From contig JABANN010000180.1 of assembly GCA_013115125.1 (NCBI GenBank), forward strand, positions 1-56,613: a stretch of DNA of 56,613 nucleotides, read 5' to 3'. The notes below the pieces were generated by a model. That model did not search any database, was not told the origin of the DNA, and saw nothing but the letters and a program-made list of their open reading frames with translations. Source of the DNA: Perkinsus olseni (lineage: Eukaryota > Perkinsozoa > Perkinsida). The translations under genes were made by a program, and so were the position numbers. Shown here piece by piece: positions 1 to 11,940 of this stretch; position 1 is the first letter of the stretch, and the number at the start of each line of letters is the position of its first letter.

Positions 1-795
1 AGCGTATTACGTACGGTACTTGATTTGAATGGGTGGATACCTCAGAAATGAGTGAGATTCCGGGGAGTTCTTTCCTTTTTAGTTTCATCAGAATGAGGTT
101 TGATCGTGGTAGCAAGGATTAAATCATCATCTAGCGGCGGTGACAGCGTTGAGTTAGTTACCAGTGTTGATTGGCTTGACCTAGAAGACGCTACACCGTT
201 CTTGTGAAGTACGTCACTGTACTGTATGTCATTCGTGGCGCGCACGGTTACTGATGTTCACTATTTAGTCTATACTACAATAATTCAGTGCGCAATGCGC
301 ACTGTGCATGCTCAAGGACCCTCAAAGACCAGGCTTCTGGCGTCCTCCGGCCGTTTTGAGGGTTGGGTTCTATTCTATGGGTCGCAACGAGCATCTCATC
401 GAGGAGCAGCATGTGATTGCGTCGATCAAGCAGTTCCCCTCTTTCGAGGCTCTAAGTTAGAGCCTCTAACCAGCACGAGGCTCATGTTCGAAATGTAGGG
501 AAGTCATTCGCCTCAAAATCTGCAAATTGAAGATTTCTGCAGACTGCAATTGACGTTCATACTCGTGGTGAACCACCTTGAAGCAGCGTCACTGAAGCGT
601 ACAGGCATCTATCAACCGCTGTACATCAGCGCGGAGTCCTGGCAACTTCAAACTTTGAAGTTCAAAGGACTTGGACATCAGAGCCCCTGTTGCTGAAATT
701 TCTTCTCGAAGTCTGCTCCCATTGCTGGTGCATAATCTGCTAAAGCCTCCCGGATTTGTCGAGTAATCTTTCAGTGTTCGGCATTCGTTCTGTAT
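1..795. other. Upstream stretch without a recognised gene
   Basis: I see no convincing coding segment, RNA gene or repeat here. Open frames are short, lack recognisable motifs and are not bounded by good splice signals. The last few hundred bases presumably hold the promoter of the P450 gene that starts at 796. Confidence 0.5.
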
Positions 796-3067
796 ATGGC
801 ACCTCTACTCGCTACTGCCCAGGACCTCCTGGTGAAGTGTCGAACAATTTTCCGGTCGCACGGAACACTCATCTTCGTGAGCGGCATAGCCTCAGTCCTT
901 GCCCTGAAGGCTCTGAGGTTCTTGAAACGTACCAAGGTGGACCTTCATGCAGTCTTCGGTGGACCAAATCACGTGAGTGCGTGGATCTCGGCCCTCAATT
1001 GCATCGTCTTGTTTTTATGGACCGAATAGGGTCGCTATTGTATAATATACAACGTATATTAACGTATGATATACAATGTATATCCTAGTAAAGAAGGGTT
1101 ATATAGCGGCCTGTTAGCGTGAACACAGACTATACGCAATCGTCTTACGTAGTTTCTCCCCATCCTGGGCTTCGTACCAAAGTCGATCGAACATTTTGCC
1201 CGTGCCTTGGAGATCTATGCGGATACGTATGGTGGTTTATACCATATCAAGTGAGCGTTTTGTTCTCCTGCTCTGCGCTCTGCATCAGTGATAAGCGCAC
1301 GCTCGAGTGAGTTCGTGATGGCGGTCTGTTGTCTCTCAGGATTACTGGAACGAACATGATCATCTTGTCCAAGCCTGAGCTGGTCAGACAAGTTTTGGAT
1401 GAGCGCCCGAGGACCTTCATCAGGCCCTTCAACAAGCACAAAATAATACCTCTCTCGGGAATGTTCACTACAGAGGGTGACGCGTGGAAGCGGAACAGGC
1501 GGTTTGGTGCCCCGGCCTTCAATGACAAAAATTCAGCGGCTATGGTACCTGACATGTTGAAAGTGTCGTTGAAGCTGGTGAGCGACCGAACACCACACTT
1601 CACCAGGTGCTTCGGTTCACGTTCAGGTACGTCAGTTGAAGTCCCTCAGCCAGAACCGCCGTATTGTTTGGCGTCCCATAGAATGGCTTCCCCTCTGTAC
1701 TCTGGATGTCTTGTGTGTCAACATCTTAGGGAACGACTATAATTTCTTGGATCCTGATGGTAAGTAGGTGCTCCCGGTGAGCATGATCCGATGCTGCTGC
1801 CTCCTCCTGGTGAGCTGGCCTGAGCTTTATTAACTTCATTCAACCAATCGACTGCGAGAGTAACGCAATGCTTTTACAGGCCGCCGTCTCGGTAGCCGAT
1901 CTGAAGGGGTCCCGGAGGCGATTGTGGATACCCTGTCCGGCTCGGGGCATGCTCTACAGCTCAGTTCCTTCCCCTGGATGACACGGGATAGATTCCCTTG
2001 GAACCTCAACCCAATGATCAGAAAGGTCAGGTGCTCGCCGTTGGTGGTTTCGTCATTTCTTGACCAGCTGCACACGGGAGTGAAGCGGCTCAACAGAGTC
2101 TGCGATGAGATTATCAGCAGTCGACGGGCCGAGCAGCAAGCGGCAGGAGGAGGACGGGTGCAGCGACGCGACTTGCTCGACAAACTCTTGCATCTAGAAC
2201 CGGAGGACTTGCGGGGAAACCTCATCACGTGAGCTCTTCTTGCCGACTCACCAGTTATTGTCCGTTTCGGGCCGGTCACTGGTAGCTTACAACGCCACTG
2301 ACAGAAAAGCACAAGTTTTAGCATCGAGGTACACACTACACTACCCGCCGTCAGGTTCTTGATCGCTGGTAGTGATACCACAGCCATGACACTCTCGTGG
2401 TGTGTCTACAATCTGTCCCTCAACCCTCGAATCCAGGCTAAGGCCAGGGCCGAGGTGGATGCGCTCGGCCACGACCCCAAGACGATAGCAGACCTCAACC
2501 GGCTAGCCTACGTTGAGTGCTGCATACTTGAGACCCTCAGAGTGAGCCATCGTTAAATGCTAAAAATGTGCGTTATATGTAGGTACTTCTCAGTTGCAAT
2601 CCCCGAGTCGATTTCTCCTCAATGAGTGTGTTGACGACACCATGCTCGATGGGAAGCCAGTTCCCGCTGGTACTGTTGTGGCCGTACTTCAACACCAAGT
2701 GATGGTGAAATCTCGAGGCGGCACGACCTACAAGTACTTAGCTCAGTGGCCTGTGGCGTTCAATATGGCCTTCTTGAATCATTTCCGCAGTTCTGCCGTA
2801 AATCTCAGGCCGGAACGTTGGCTCACCAATGATGGCGTGTCGATAGATCGAGCCCTTGTACGTGATCATCTCGCATTCGGAGGGGGCCCTCGTCAGTGCC
2901 CCGGGCAAAATATGGCCCTCAAGGAGGCTACGATAATATTGGCTTCGATCCTAAGATTTTTTGATGATATTCGACTTAATCATTTACCCACACGCGTTCG
3001 AGGGAAGATCACCTTCACTTATGGGCCTGAGAACCTCGAGCTGCAGATGTGCCAGCGAGCCGATTAG
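796..3067 (+). CDS. Cytochrome P450, copy 1 (nine exons, 512 aa)
   Basis: Haem-thiolate monooxygenase, probably ER-anchored by the hydrophobic N-terminus around residues 20-40. Deduced exons: 796-972, 1153-1250, 1340-1577, 1627-1759, 1880-2025, 2068-2228, 2355-2541, 2594-2733, 2809-3067. All junctions are GT-AG and every phase agrees, giving 512 residues, normal for the family. Visible motifs: I-helix oxygen-binding AGSDTT in exon 7, K-helix ExxR (ETLR) at the end of exon 7, PERW segment, and haem loop FGGGPRQCPGQNMA with the cysteine ligand in exon 9. One intron is only 42 bp (2026-2067). The gene is a close paralogue of the P450 at 29631-31913, with the same nine-exon structure. Substrate cannot be told from sequence. 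No disabling change was seen. Confidence 0.9.
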
Positions 3068-4270
3068 TCCAGGCCTTTCCCCATCATGTTCGGTTTGCCC
3101 GCACACCCACCTCTTTTCTTCCGGCTATGAGTAGCGTTGACAGTGGGCGGCTCGTGTCGGCCATCATGGCTAAACACCTATCGTGACTCACGATAAGATT
3201 CGTCAGGATTCTCACGATTCGTGAGAAATTATCAGCCAGCGAGCCTGTGAGCCACAGCCATTATCACCTGTGTTTTATAGCAATAGCGACAAAAAGTAGC
3301 TCTGTGGCTGCGATGGTATGGCATGGAAACAGCGATTAATGATTAATGAGAGAGGTAACCAGTGACGATTAATCATTAATCGTCACTGGTTACCCTGTCA
3401 CTGTCACTGAGTGTACACGGTGTACACTCTGTCACCGAAAGGCTCTCAAGCCTTTCGTCCGTGGGCATGCTGTTAGACAGATCAGTGCATACCGCATCCT
3501 GCTACAGGATCAATGGTGGGTCACAGGGCTGTTACCACGATGGCGTTTTGCCAATGTCAAGCCCAGGTTTGGCACATATCCGATACGTAAACACCAAGAA
3601 CACCAAGAACACCAAGAACGACAGAATCACAACCAATGGCCCATTGGCAATGGGTCGAGCTTGCACCTGCCATTATTACAACCATAGCTTCATGGCTGTA
3701 CCCAGTGCTAGCCCCTGGCTAGCTCTAGCGTTGAAGTTCATGGAACTACTGCGACTTTCAATCGAGGTCTAGCGAGAGGCAGTTGGCTCCTCGAGTGTCT
3801 GGTGAACCATGGGCGACCAGTCACGGGGAGCCGACCACCTTGCAGTCGCCGCCGGCCACAGGTCGCGGGTTCGTGTTTCGGGCTTCGTCCTGCGGCCAGC
3901 GGCCACCTCCCAAACTCGCAGATCAGAGGTTTCATGTAGTCTATGACGTGCAAAAGTTTCTTGTTGTGCACTGAAAGCCTCTGCGTGGTAATTTCGCTCA
4001 CGCCAATCCTCCTGCGTAGGATTGCTACCATGAAGTGTCCTTGAAACACAACATGCCGCGTCTTCCGAGGAAACACTTCGCGCGAAGCAGTTCAGGATGC
4101 AAGACAGGCGAAACTCCAATGCATACATTCGAGTACGGGCCTACGCAGTATGGTATCCAGAGTCTGGATTCCAGACCATGCGTACAGCGGCTGGCTGACC
4201 TGAATGAAAGTGGTTTCCGGGACATGAACTGGGCTTCTTGGGGCATACTGACTCGTCTATGTTGGCCCCG
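3068..4270. other. Spacer between P450 copy 1 and decarboxylase copy A
   Basis: No gene recognised. The left part (3179-3457) contains a run of perfect short palindromes, listed separately. Around 3590-3618 a nine-base motif (AACACCAAG) is repeated three times. Short open frames between 3460 and 4270 have no motif. Confidence 0.5.
3179..3457. repeat. Cluster of five perfect hairpins
   Basis: Consecutive, unrelated inverted repeats: 3179-3195 (7-bp arms), 3211-3225 (6-bp arms), 3354-3394 (20-bp perfect arms around a single central C), 3409-3429 (10-bp arms around one base) and 3436-3457 (9-bp arms, 4-base loop). The 41-base palindrome is preceded at 3333-3347 by another copy of its ATTAAT-containing core. 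They lie just beyond the P450 3' end. Confidence 0.85.
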
Positions 4271-7200
4271 TTAGCTGGTACACAGGGCCCTCTTGATACA
4301 CGAGAAAAGCACATCAACGTCATCGAATGTTGTCAATGCACTGCCAAAGGCGACTCTGATGATGGGTGTACCATCTATTAGTTTAGAAGGGTAACTGGCA
4401 ATCAGTGCGTCTGGAATCAGTGAATTACTACGTTAAGTACATCATGAACCCGCTGCTCTCCACCTCCCTTAATATCTTAGCGTTTAGCGAGTCCGGGATG
4501 GCGGTGAAGCAAACGAGGCCGAAGGGATTGGCGACGGGAAAGCGCAGCAGACCCTGTGAAAATATAACTCACGCGGAGCAGTCCCCGTCCGCTCGAGGAT
4601 GGAATCGAGCGAGGACACAGACGGGTGCCGTCGAGGTGGGAAGTGGTCTGACATTGGTAACTTCATCTGCCTGGAGCATCCCTCGCAATCGGGCCGCGCA
4701 CTCTATGTCGTGCGATACACATGCTCGTAGTTGCTCGATACCGAAGTACTGCATCACCGTCCACACTCTCAAGGCTCTGAACTTAGTGTATACTGGCAAT
4801 GACCTGATTTCACGGAGAGTCACGACTGAGCACCTGAGCGAGGACTCGACTCACCAACGAGAGATGTTGAGACCTTCCCTCGCATCCCGAGTCATAGAAG
4901 GCTCCTTCCCTAAACTCCCGAACGTCGCTGTGAGGTGTCTTCGGTCCTATCGTGCAGAATCGTACCACTGATGAGGCGTCCCAAGGGTTTGGCACTGGGA
5001 CCTACTTTCACCCACAGGAACGCCAAAGAAAAACCTGTACCGAGCCACTTGGATCCATTCACGTTTACCGAGTCCGCATTCTGAGAAAGAAGGTGTCCTT
5101 TGCACAGCAAATGAGAATCGCCATGAACTCCGCGGAATGAACACTGGAGTTTCACCTGTTTAACGCGTAAAACAGTTTTGCGCGAAGTGTTTTTCGCGAA
5201 ATACGCGATATGTTATGTTGAGATAACACTTCGCGTCATAACCCACGCGTGAAACGCAATATCGCGAAAAACTCTAACGCGATAACGCGTCATAACGTGT
5301 TTATCGCGTTATGCGTTGTGTTAAACGCGTAAAACACAACACAACGCGAGAATCACTTCCCATCACGAGACTTATCTGCACGAACACAACCAGCAGAGAA
5401 GAGAATAAGCCTTCCAGGATAGTATTCGCTCGTAGAATTTGAGTAATTGAGATATTAGTTAATTATCAACTTCGATTTCCTTTATCATCAGCAAACTGGT
5501 ATTGGGCCTGCCGCTTAGTTTCTATCTAACTTTCTTGCTGCGCTGTTAATTGTGTTTTGCCTCTCACGCGTTATGTCAACGCGTTACGATTGACGGTACG
5601 TTTAACGCCTACGCGTTTTTCGCGTAGGCGCGTAATCGAGCACGGATCGAGCACGTAATCGAGAAACGTAATCGAGCACTTCCCCGTACGCGGGGAAGAA
5701 TTAGCGCGTAATTTTGAGCTCTGAAATCGTCTATTTCGCGTTGCGTTATGCGTTATGCGTTTTACACTAGCGTTTTACACAACACGGGTGAAACTCCACT
5801 GTGTCAAGGCTCATAGTGGCACCAAGAAATGAGCTGGCGGTTGGTCATAGCCACCTAGGCACTGGCGCAGTTGGTCGCCAGAAATGGAGTACTAGGAAGC
5901 GGCACGGCTGGTGGGCCCTATAGCCTCCTATGCTGTTCCCAGGAGACAGTAAACATGCTGCTTCAGCAGTGGTTCTGTGATGCGCTTGCACAATAAGTAT
6001 CTTCATTCTTCCTTTCTCTGTAGCTAACACAATTGTCCCCTCTCTCGCCCCCGTTGTCTCAACCTATTATTTAACCCTCATCGGTTACTGTCGAGTTTGG
6101 AGTACAACAGGTTCTCAGTGGCGTTTTAACCGACCAGTAGACTTCATAGAATTGAGGGGGTTATGGAGGGCGGATCTTCCTTACGGCCCGAATCTTGGCA
6201 GCGTCGCCGCGGAAGGAGTCTAGTATGAGCGCAGTTCCACCGTATGCTGCGTCAACATGTAACATGATGCCTTCTTCTCGACAACTACACGAAGACACGA
6301 GAACGGTGAAGTGGATACCATCGCGAGTCTACTGATCCTACAGCAGTCCTAGTTCGTCAAGAGGGTCCACAGCGCACGTGTTGGTGGCACCGTAGTTGGC
6401 GATGAATAGAATGGGTGTGAGGCCCTTCTCTCTGAAGCACGAATGCATTAGCACAATCTCGTGAGTCCACTACGTACCTATCCTTAGCAATGGCCTCCTT
6501 CAGACGGGCGACGTTGACTGGGAAGTTACCCGTCTCGTTCAGCGAGCTTTGTATCTAAAGAATAGACCACCGTCCCCAGTGGGGAGTTGATGAAGGAATG
6601 GAGACTACGAACCGTGGACCGTGCTCGATACCGAGCTCATCGCCCTCACAACCCATTGAAATATTAAGACGCCACGCACTTGCCTTCCGAAATCGAACGC
6701 CGGTCACTCGGCAAGCCTTCTCTGCACAAAAATGTGTCTGATCCGACATGTACCTGTCGAGAATCCCGCATGGGATAGTTACGGCGCCTTCCCTAGGCAA
6801 GGTAATCGCGAAGTGAGCACCTACGCAACGAACTGCAGAGTGCATCCTCGCTGGTGTCCTCGAGGCTGCATGCTCGGGTCGGACAGTACCTTGCAAATAG
6901 ACAGTTAGTGACTGGGGCTCGCGCCGAGTTCGAAGTCTGAGCTCCGTTGGTCATGAGAACTTCAGGTTATGAAGCCTGCAATGGAATTGAGCAGTCGAAC
7001 AGAGCGACTGAGGGCCCCGCCTGGCCTTCAACTCCGACCTTCGAATGCATCGCTGTCCTTGCTGCTGCCACCACCGCCACTAGCGCATCGCTCGCCGTAT
7101 TTTGTATCTGCCAGACACCCGAACAGCTCATCGACCCCGAGGCCGTCCGAACCACTCGGAGGGTGCACGTACAATGCCACCACCCATCCCTGATGTATGC

Positions 7201-7990
7201 AGGAACTCCTCACCCAACCCGAGGGCTTTGCCGAGCGCATCCATAACCGCGGCTTCCATCCTGTCCTCAATCTGTGACAATAATCGATCCGAGCAACACA
7301 GATTGGAGCTGGAAGCTCACTGCGTTATGACTAGCAGGGTCTGCGCTGATACCCCCGAGGGCTGCCATGATCGCCTCCGACAGAATCGCAGGAGTACCTC
7401 AGGCGAATGATCAACTTTTGTCTACTCGGACCCTCACATCAGGATAGGTGATGAAGCAAAATGATGGTCCGAGAAGTTCTCTCAGCGGAGATGAATGGTG
7501 GAGTCGACAATCCGTTTGGATCGACACTTCGTTCAGCTCTACTCTCGCTGCCTCTTGTGTGACGCATTTTGTGGTATTACTCGCGAACGAAATTCGCGAG
7601 ACATAAAGTTTCCGAGTCGTCACGATACAACGAGTAGCACTACGGCAGATTTCTTTCTTGTCTTGGCCGGGAAAAATGCCAGGAACCTCGGATGCTGCCA
7701 GTTGCACATCCCCGGCGTCACCAGTCGTTGAATGTCCTCCAAGATGGCCTCCCACGAACGACCTTTAGCGGGCAGTATACCTGTATCGAGACCAGTCAAG
7801 TCGTGATTGGCGATCGATTGACAACCCAGAGTGATGTACCATTCTCCATGAGACACGCGGCGCAGCTGCCTGCCTGAAGCTCGAGATCCCTCACAGGGCC
7901 TTTCTCGAGCGACTCGAAGTACCTACAAGTAGTCGCCATAAACCAGTTGCCCCCTCCAGTGGCCTTCTGCATGCAGTAGCTAGCCGAATG
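4271..7990 (-). CDS. Group II PLP-dependent decarboxylase (aromatic amino acid decarboxylase-like), copy A
   Basis: Cytosolic pyridoxal-phosphate enzyme of the DDC/tyrosine decarboxylase family; it would remove the carboxyl group of an aromatic amino acid. Segments follow family order along the minus strand: WQHPRFLAFFPA near 7690, VMDALGKALGLGEEF near 7230, IQNTASDALVAVVAAAR near 7090, SDQTHFCAEKA near 6730 (PLP-stacking His kept), FIANYGATNTCAVDPLDELG near 6390, LHVDAAYGGTA near 6240 (PLP-contacting Asp), NVNGSKWLGTG near 5070 (Schiff-base Lys), FRALRVWTVMQYFG near 4770, NPFGLVCF near 4530, and the last exon 4394-4271 with DGTPIIRVAFG and the stop. Introns are numerous. A 660-bp DNA element sits in the intron before the lysine exon. 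The extreme N-terminal exon and start codon were not fixed. It looks complete apart from that. Confidence 0.75.
5142..5801. mobile_element. Non-autonomous DNA element with CGCGTTA-rich interior
   Basis: The ends form imperfect terminal inverted repeats of about 18 bp: CACTGGAGTTTCACCTGT on the left, and the right end read in reverse begins CAGTGGAGTTTCACCCGT. The interior has no coding capacity and is dominated by variants of CGCGTTA, AACGCG and GTAAAACGC in both orientations, plus a run of GTAATCGAGCAC-like direct repeats near 5640-5685. Its base composition differs sharply from the flanking exons. It lies in an intron of decarboxylase copy A. A target-site duplication was not clear. Confidence 0.6.
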
Positions 7991-8049
7991 GTCGAATAAC
8001 TTACCGAGCTATGAACTCTATTGTGAGATTCGCGTTCGCTTCGAATCCT

Positions 8050-10839
8050 TGATCACCGCCTTGGAACCTTTCGTCAGGAGCCGCCGACCTGGATGAACTG
8101 ATAGTCACCAAAATCCTTCTGGGAGAGCTTCGACTCGCCTCACCTGGACCCTGCTGTTGCCACCTTGGCCTCGATCCTTTCTGTCAGGCCTTGCGGGCCG
8201 TAGTACTGCAGGACACACCATAACCGCAGGGAGCGAAACTGCCGTCCTAATGGGACGCTCCTGAGATGCCATCGTCGCTACTGTCTATCAGAAAGAACAA
8301 GGATTCGTCACCATTTGCTGAGGGTAGGGGCACTGATGCTCTCCATTGCCTTGGGAAGGTAGTCACCGGTCGCGGCGAAGGCTGCCGTCATCCGCTGCTT
8401 CTCCTGAAGAGGCCGTGGTTCTGCTGGGACCATATACAGTCTAAGGCATTCGGAACCCGAGTGCACCAAACTCGTTGGTCCTCAACGTCAGAGTCTCGGA
8501 CTCGTGTTCACTGGCGTACGAGGATACTCGGATCGCGGTAATTTTGCTCGACCCCAGCGCCGTCTCCTGTTGCACGCGAGATTGGCACAGTAACTCTACC
8601 TTCACCCACAGGAACTCCATGTCCAGTCCAGTAGGTAGCCAACACGAGCCGCTCATGTTTATCGAATCCGCGTACTGAGAAAAGGGAGCAACTTCAAGGT
8701 CGCCCGGATCCGGATACTGAAGGCCCGTGCCAGACAGGTGTGCCGTGTGGGGAAAATCTCCTCAGGAAAGACTCCTACTCGATTGATTTGCAAACGGTGC
8801 TCTTGGTGTCCTTCAAGAAAGAGAGCCCCTCCGCCGTCTGATGCATCAACGTGAAGCCACATTCCCTCCCGCTCGCATCTGAAACGTGTGAATCTTGAAG
8901 GTGCGGACACGCAGGAAATTTCACAAGAAGTTGGTAGTGTCTACACCGCACAGGAGAACTGTCCTCATACTATTTTCATGCATGAACTCTGCCTGCTCGT
9001 CTTGATACAGATGGACGATCGTGGCCATCGATGACCGACTATCGTGTCTTTTTTTGTGTGCGAGTTGTCGCTGTAGCTACCCTCATTGCCGCAGCACTAC
9101 TGCTGAATGAGCTCTTCCTACTATCCCGCAATAGGAGATGAAGGAGAGGCAACGACCTTGAGCGTCGCGCTATTTGATGGGTAGGAAACACCGTCCTCGC
9201 AGTTCACATGCGCAAGGACGTACTGCGACCCTCAATATGATGATTCCAATCTAAATCACGGTGAACGACGACCAAACGCAGGTTACATTCGACCAAGTGC
9301 CGCGATGTTGTTATGTCCTTCCGTATTTTCTGCACCAAAGGCGGCGACACAAAGGACGGGCACCTTCGCCTTCGACCTAGCTTGGAAAGATAGACAGTTA
9401 AGGCACTTGCGGACTTGAACTGATGCGCACTTGTCTTCAACTATCATGGCTTCCAGCTCATCCACACTCATTGAGAAATCCGGCCCGACAGGGACCTAAG
9501 CGGTATCACAAAATAGTGGCGGGAACTTGGAGACTATCTCGCCTCTCGAAGTTCGATGCCTGCAGCCGCACACGCCTTCCTCAATGAGAGCGGCGTCTCC
9601 GACGAAGAATACCTAAGACGCCACGAAAAGCTGGTCGGAAGCCTCGGGTCTGCTGCGAAGGTCGGAACCACTGGCGGTGTGAAGTCCGGAAGAATGAAGG
9701 GAACGTGTGGAAGTGACGGTGAACAGGGGGGAAGATGCAGAAACTCACACGGTCATAGCTGCAATCCCCTCTAAGTAGATCTTCGCGGAACTGTCTGGGT
9801 CGGAGAGCATCTGGAGGGCGTGAAGAACAAGCCCGAAGCCGCGGGCGAAGAGTCGACCTCCTCGACACGTCCCTGCCTCGGGTCATTCGTCCCCAGACAA
9901 GTCTGCATCCGCTTCCTGACCCTGGAGGCTGCGACCACAGCGAGGAGGGCATCGGCCGCTGTGTTTTGTATCTTAGGGTAAAAACAAGCGAAGGACATCC
10001 TCTTTGTCGGTCGTGTCTGGTCGTGCGAGCTATGGTCGCAGCGATCGCCACTTCACAACAATGATTCCGGTATCAATGGGCCTACGAAGCCGGCTCGAGT
10101 GCGCACAAAGCCCTACCAGGCCGCCACCCTTGCCAGACGAATGTATAAAGTCATCTTGTAGTCCTAAGGCAGCCGCTAGCGTGTCCATCACCGCCACCTC
10201 CAGCTCAGTCAGGACCTGCAGGATTCATCCTTCGCGATGTAGCACCTCCGAGCACAGGTGAGAAGCTTACTCTTCAACCGAAGCCGCCAGCGAAGTCAGA
10301 CAACTCAGCGATTGCCGCAAAATCAACACATTCTCGCACAATATTTGGACAGGAATTGGGTGCGTCTATTTTCTAGCTAAAATTCACTTCCAATTTCGTC
10401 TAGTATCGAGTCTAGCGATTCTAGGCACGGCGAGTCCAACAGAGGTATCGATAGAAAGCACCTCCTCCCACCTACTGGACAAGAAGCCCGCTGAAGGCCC
10501 ACAGCGGCCATGCCATTGACAATCGCCTCTGACAGAACGGCTGGCAGGCCTGCAAACGTCATGATCAAGCATACACGACGGAGTAATAATATCGTGCCGG
10601 TCCTCACTCGCTTCGACTTCCCATAGCCCTCCTCGTCGTCCGGCCTTCTCAAACCGGACACAAGGCACGATGCTCTCCCCGATGATGGACAAGATCTCCG
10701 GCCATTCCCGCCCAAGTGAAGGGAAAACACCTTGACAGGGCGAACCCTCAGTTTTGCAGACAGCGGTCAAGGTCTCACTCAGCTCCCTCAAACGGCTGAT
10801 GGTACTGTCTGCGTCCGCGCTTCTTCGCCTCTCCGGCAT
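8050..10839 (-). CDS. Group II decarboxylase copy B, probable pseudoenzyme or pseudogene
   Basis: Tandem paralogue of the gene at 4271-7990, same strand and order of segments: ATG at 10839, then LGREWPEILSIIGESIVP, VMDTLAAALGLQDDF near 10170, IQNTAADALLAVVAAS near 9970, SSSETPLSLRKACAAAG near 9580, PVLCVAAFGAENTEG near 9340, WLHVDASDGGGA near 8860, INMSGSCWLPTG near 8650 and FRSLRLWCVLQYYG near 8200. Two key positions differ from copy A and from the family: the PLP Schiff-base lysine is Cys (GSCW instead of GSKW) and the PLP-stacking histidine of the SDQxH motif is Pro. The C-terminal segments seen in copy A (GLVCF, RVAFG) were not found before copy A begins. It therefore cannot be a normal decarboxylase. 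Confidence 0.65.
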
Positions 10840-11940
10840 GTTGAGTAGTCTGCCACCCTAGGCAGTCTGAGGCGTATGCTAGCAGCAGTGTTCACCTGTG
10901 GATGAAGCCTACGGTTTCCTTGCTGTGTCGTCTGAGCTCGCGTACATCGATGAGTCGACGGCTCATTGGAAGCCGAGAATTCAAACTCGAGCAGGGGGAC
11001 AGTGGAGCAACCTCATCGGTAGCGAGGCTGTAGTCATCTTCCATGCTCGTTTAGAGGCGAATTCCGCGGAGCAAGCTCCAGTGCTGACCTTCTCGCTCTC
11101 GGCTACACCACCCCTCTCGTCGATTGTATCCGTAATCAGATAAGGTACGCGCCTGAGCTTGATGAACTACCGCTACTACCACTTCATCAAAACTCTGCGG
11201 TCGAGGTCGATATCGCCTTAAGAAGGTGTCGGTACATACCCTTTCCGTTGCAGATCCGATAAATTTGCATTTGCAAGATGTCGAGTATGCTGTGGACTCC
11301 CCCAGTTACGAGTCGTAACTTACGACCCCTTCGATTCGTCCGAGTAGAATTTTCACAATGTTTGGGGTAAATCCCTTTCGCCTGGTGATCTCAACCGTCT
11401 GTACGTTGTATGCGTCAAACTCTCAGTGTTAACTGTTAAACTCGTTAAACTCGCGTCAAACTCTTAGCTTGCGTTAAACTCGTAGATGAAAAAACGACGA
11501 ACACGTGCCGGATTCATAAGCCTACAACCTAGAGGTGAGTTTGCCGTCCTCCTCCCTTGGAGCAAAGGACCACCAGCCAGCTGTAGCTCGCAGTCTCTCA
11601 GCAATGACGACATGATAGTTCGTATACTCATGTCGCACGAAATACCACCATTGTGCACCGGTACACGACCCTTAAAAAGTGCCGAGAACGGCATATCGGG
11701 TCGTTGGACAACGGGTGTATCTCCCCATGAAAAATCGTTAGATGTGGACCCTGAGACCTCTCGTGCACCCTCGGGTCGCCAATGCAGTGAGATCCACTCA
11801 CAACCATCCATAGTCTTCCCGGACCCAGAACCAGATTGAAACAACAACAACACGGAGTACACAATACAAATGAACGACTTGAGTGCAGAGAAACATCAAT
11901 CAATAATGACTACTTACAAAGGGAAAGAATCTCCTGGAAA
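10840..11940. other. Spacer with a GTTAAACTC repeat tract
   Basis: No gene could be assigned. Around 11408-11485 the motif GTTAAACTC or GTCAAACTC recurs about five times. Minus-strand frames between 11464 and 11903 stay open for about 130 codons but carry no recognised motif; they could belong to the 3' end of the neighbouring phosphatase gene. Confidence 0.4.
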
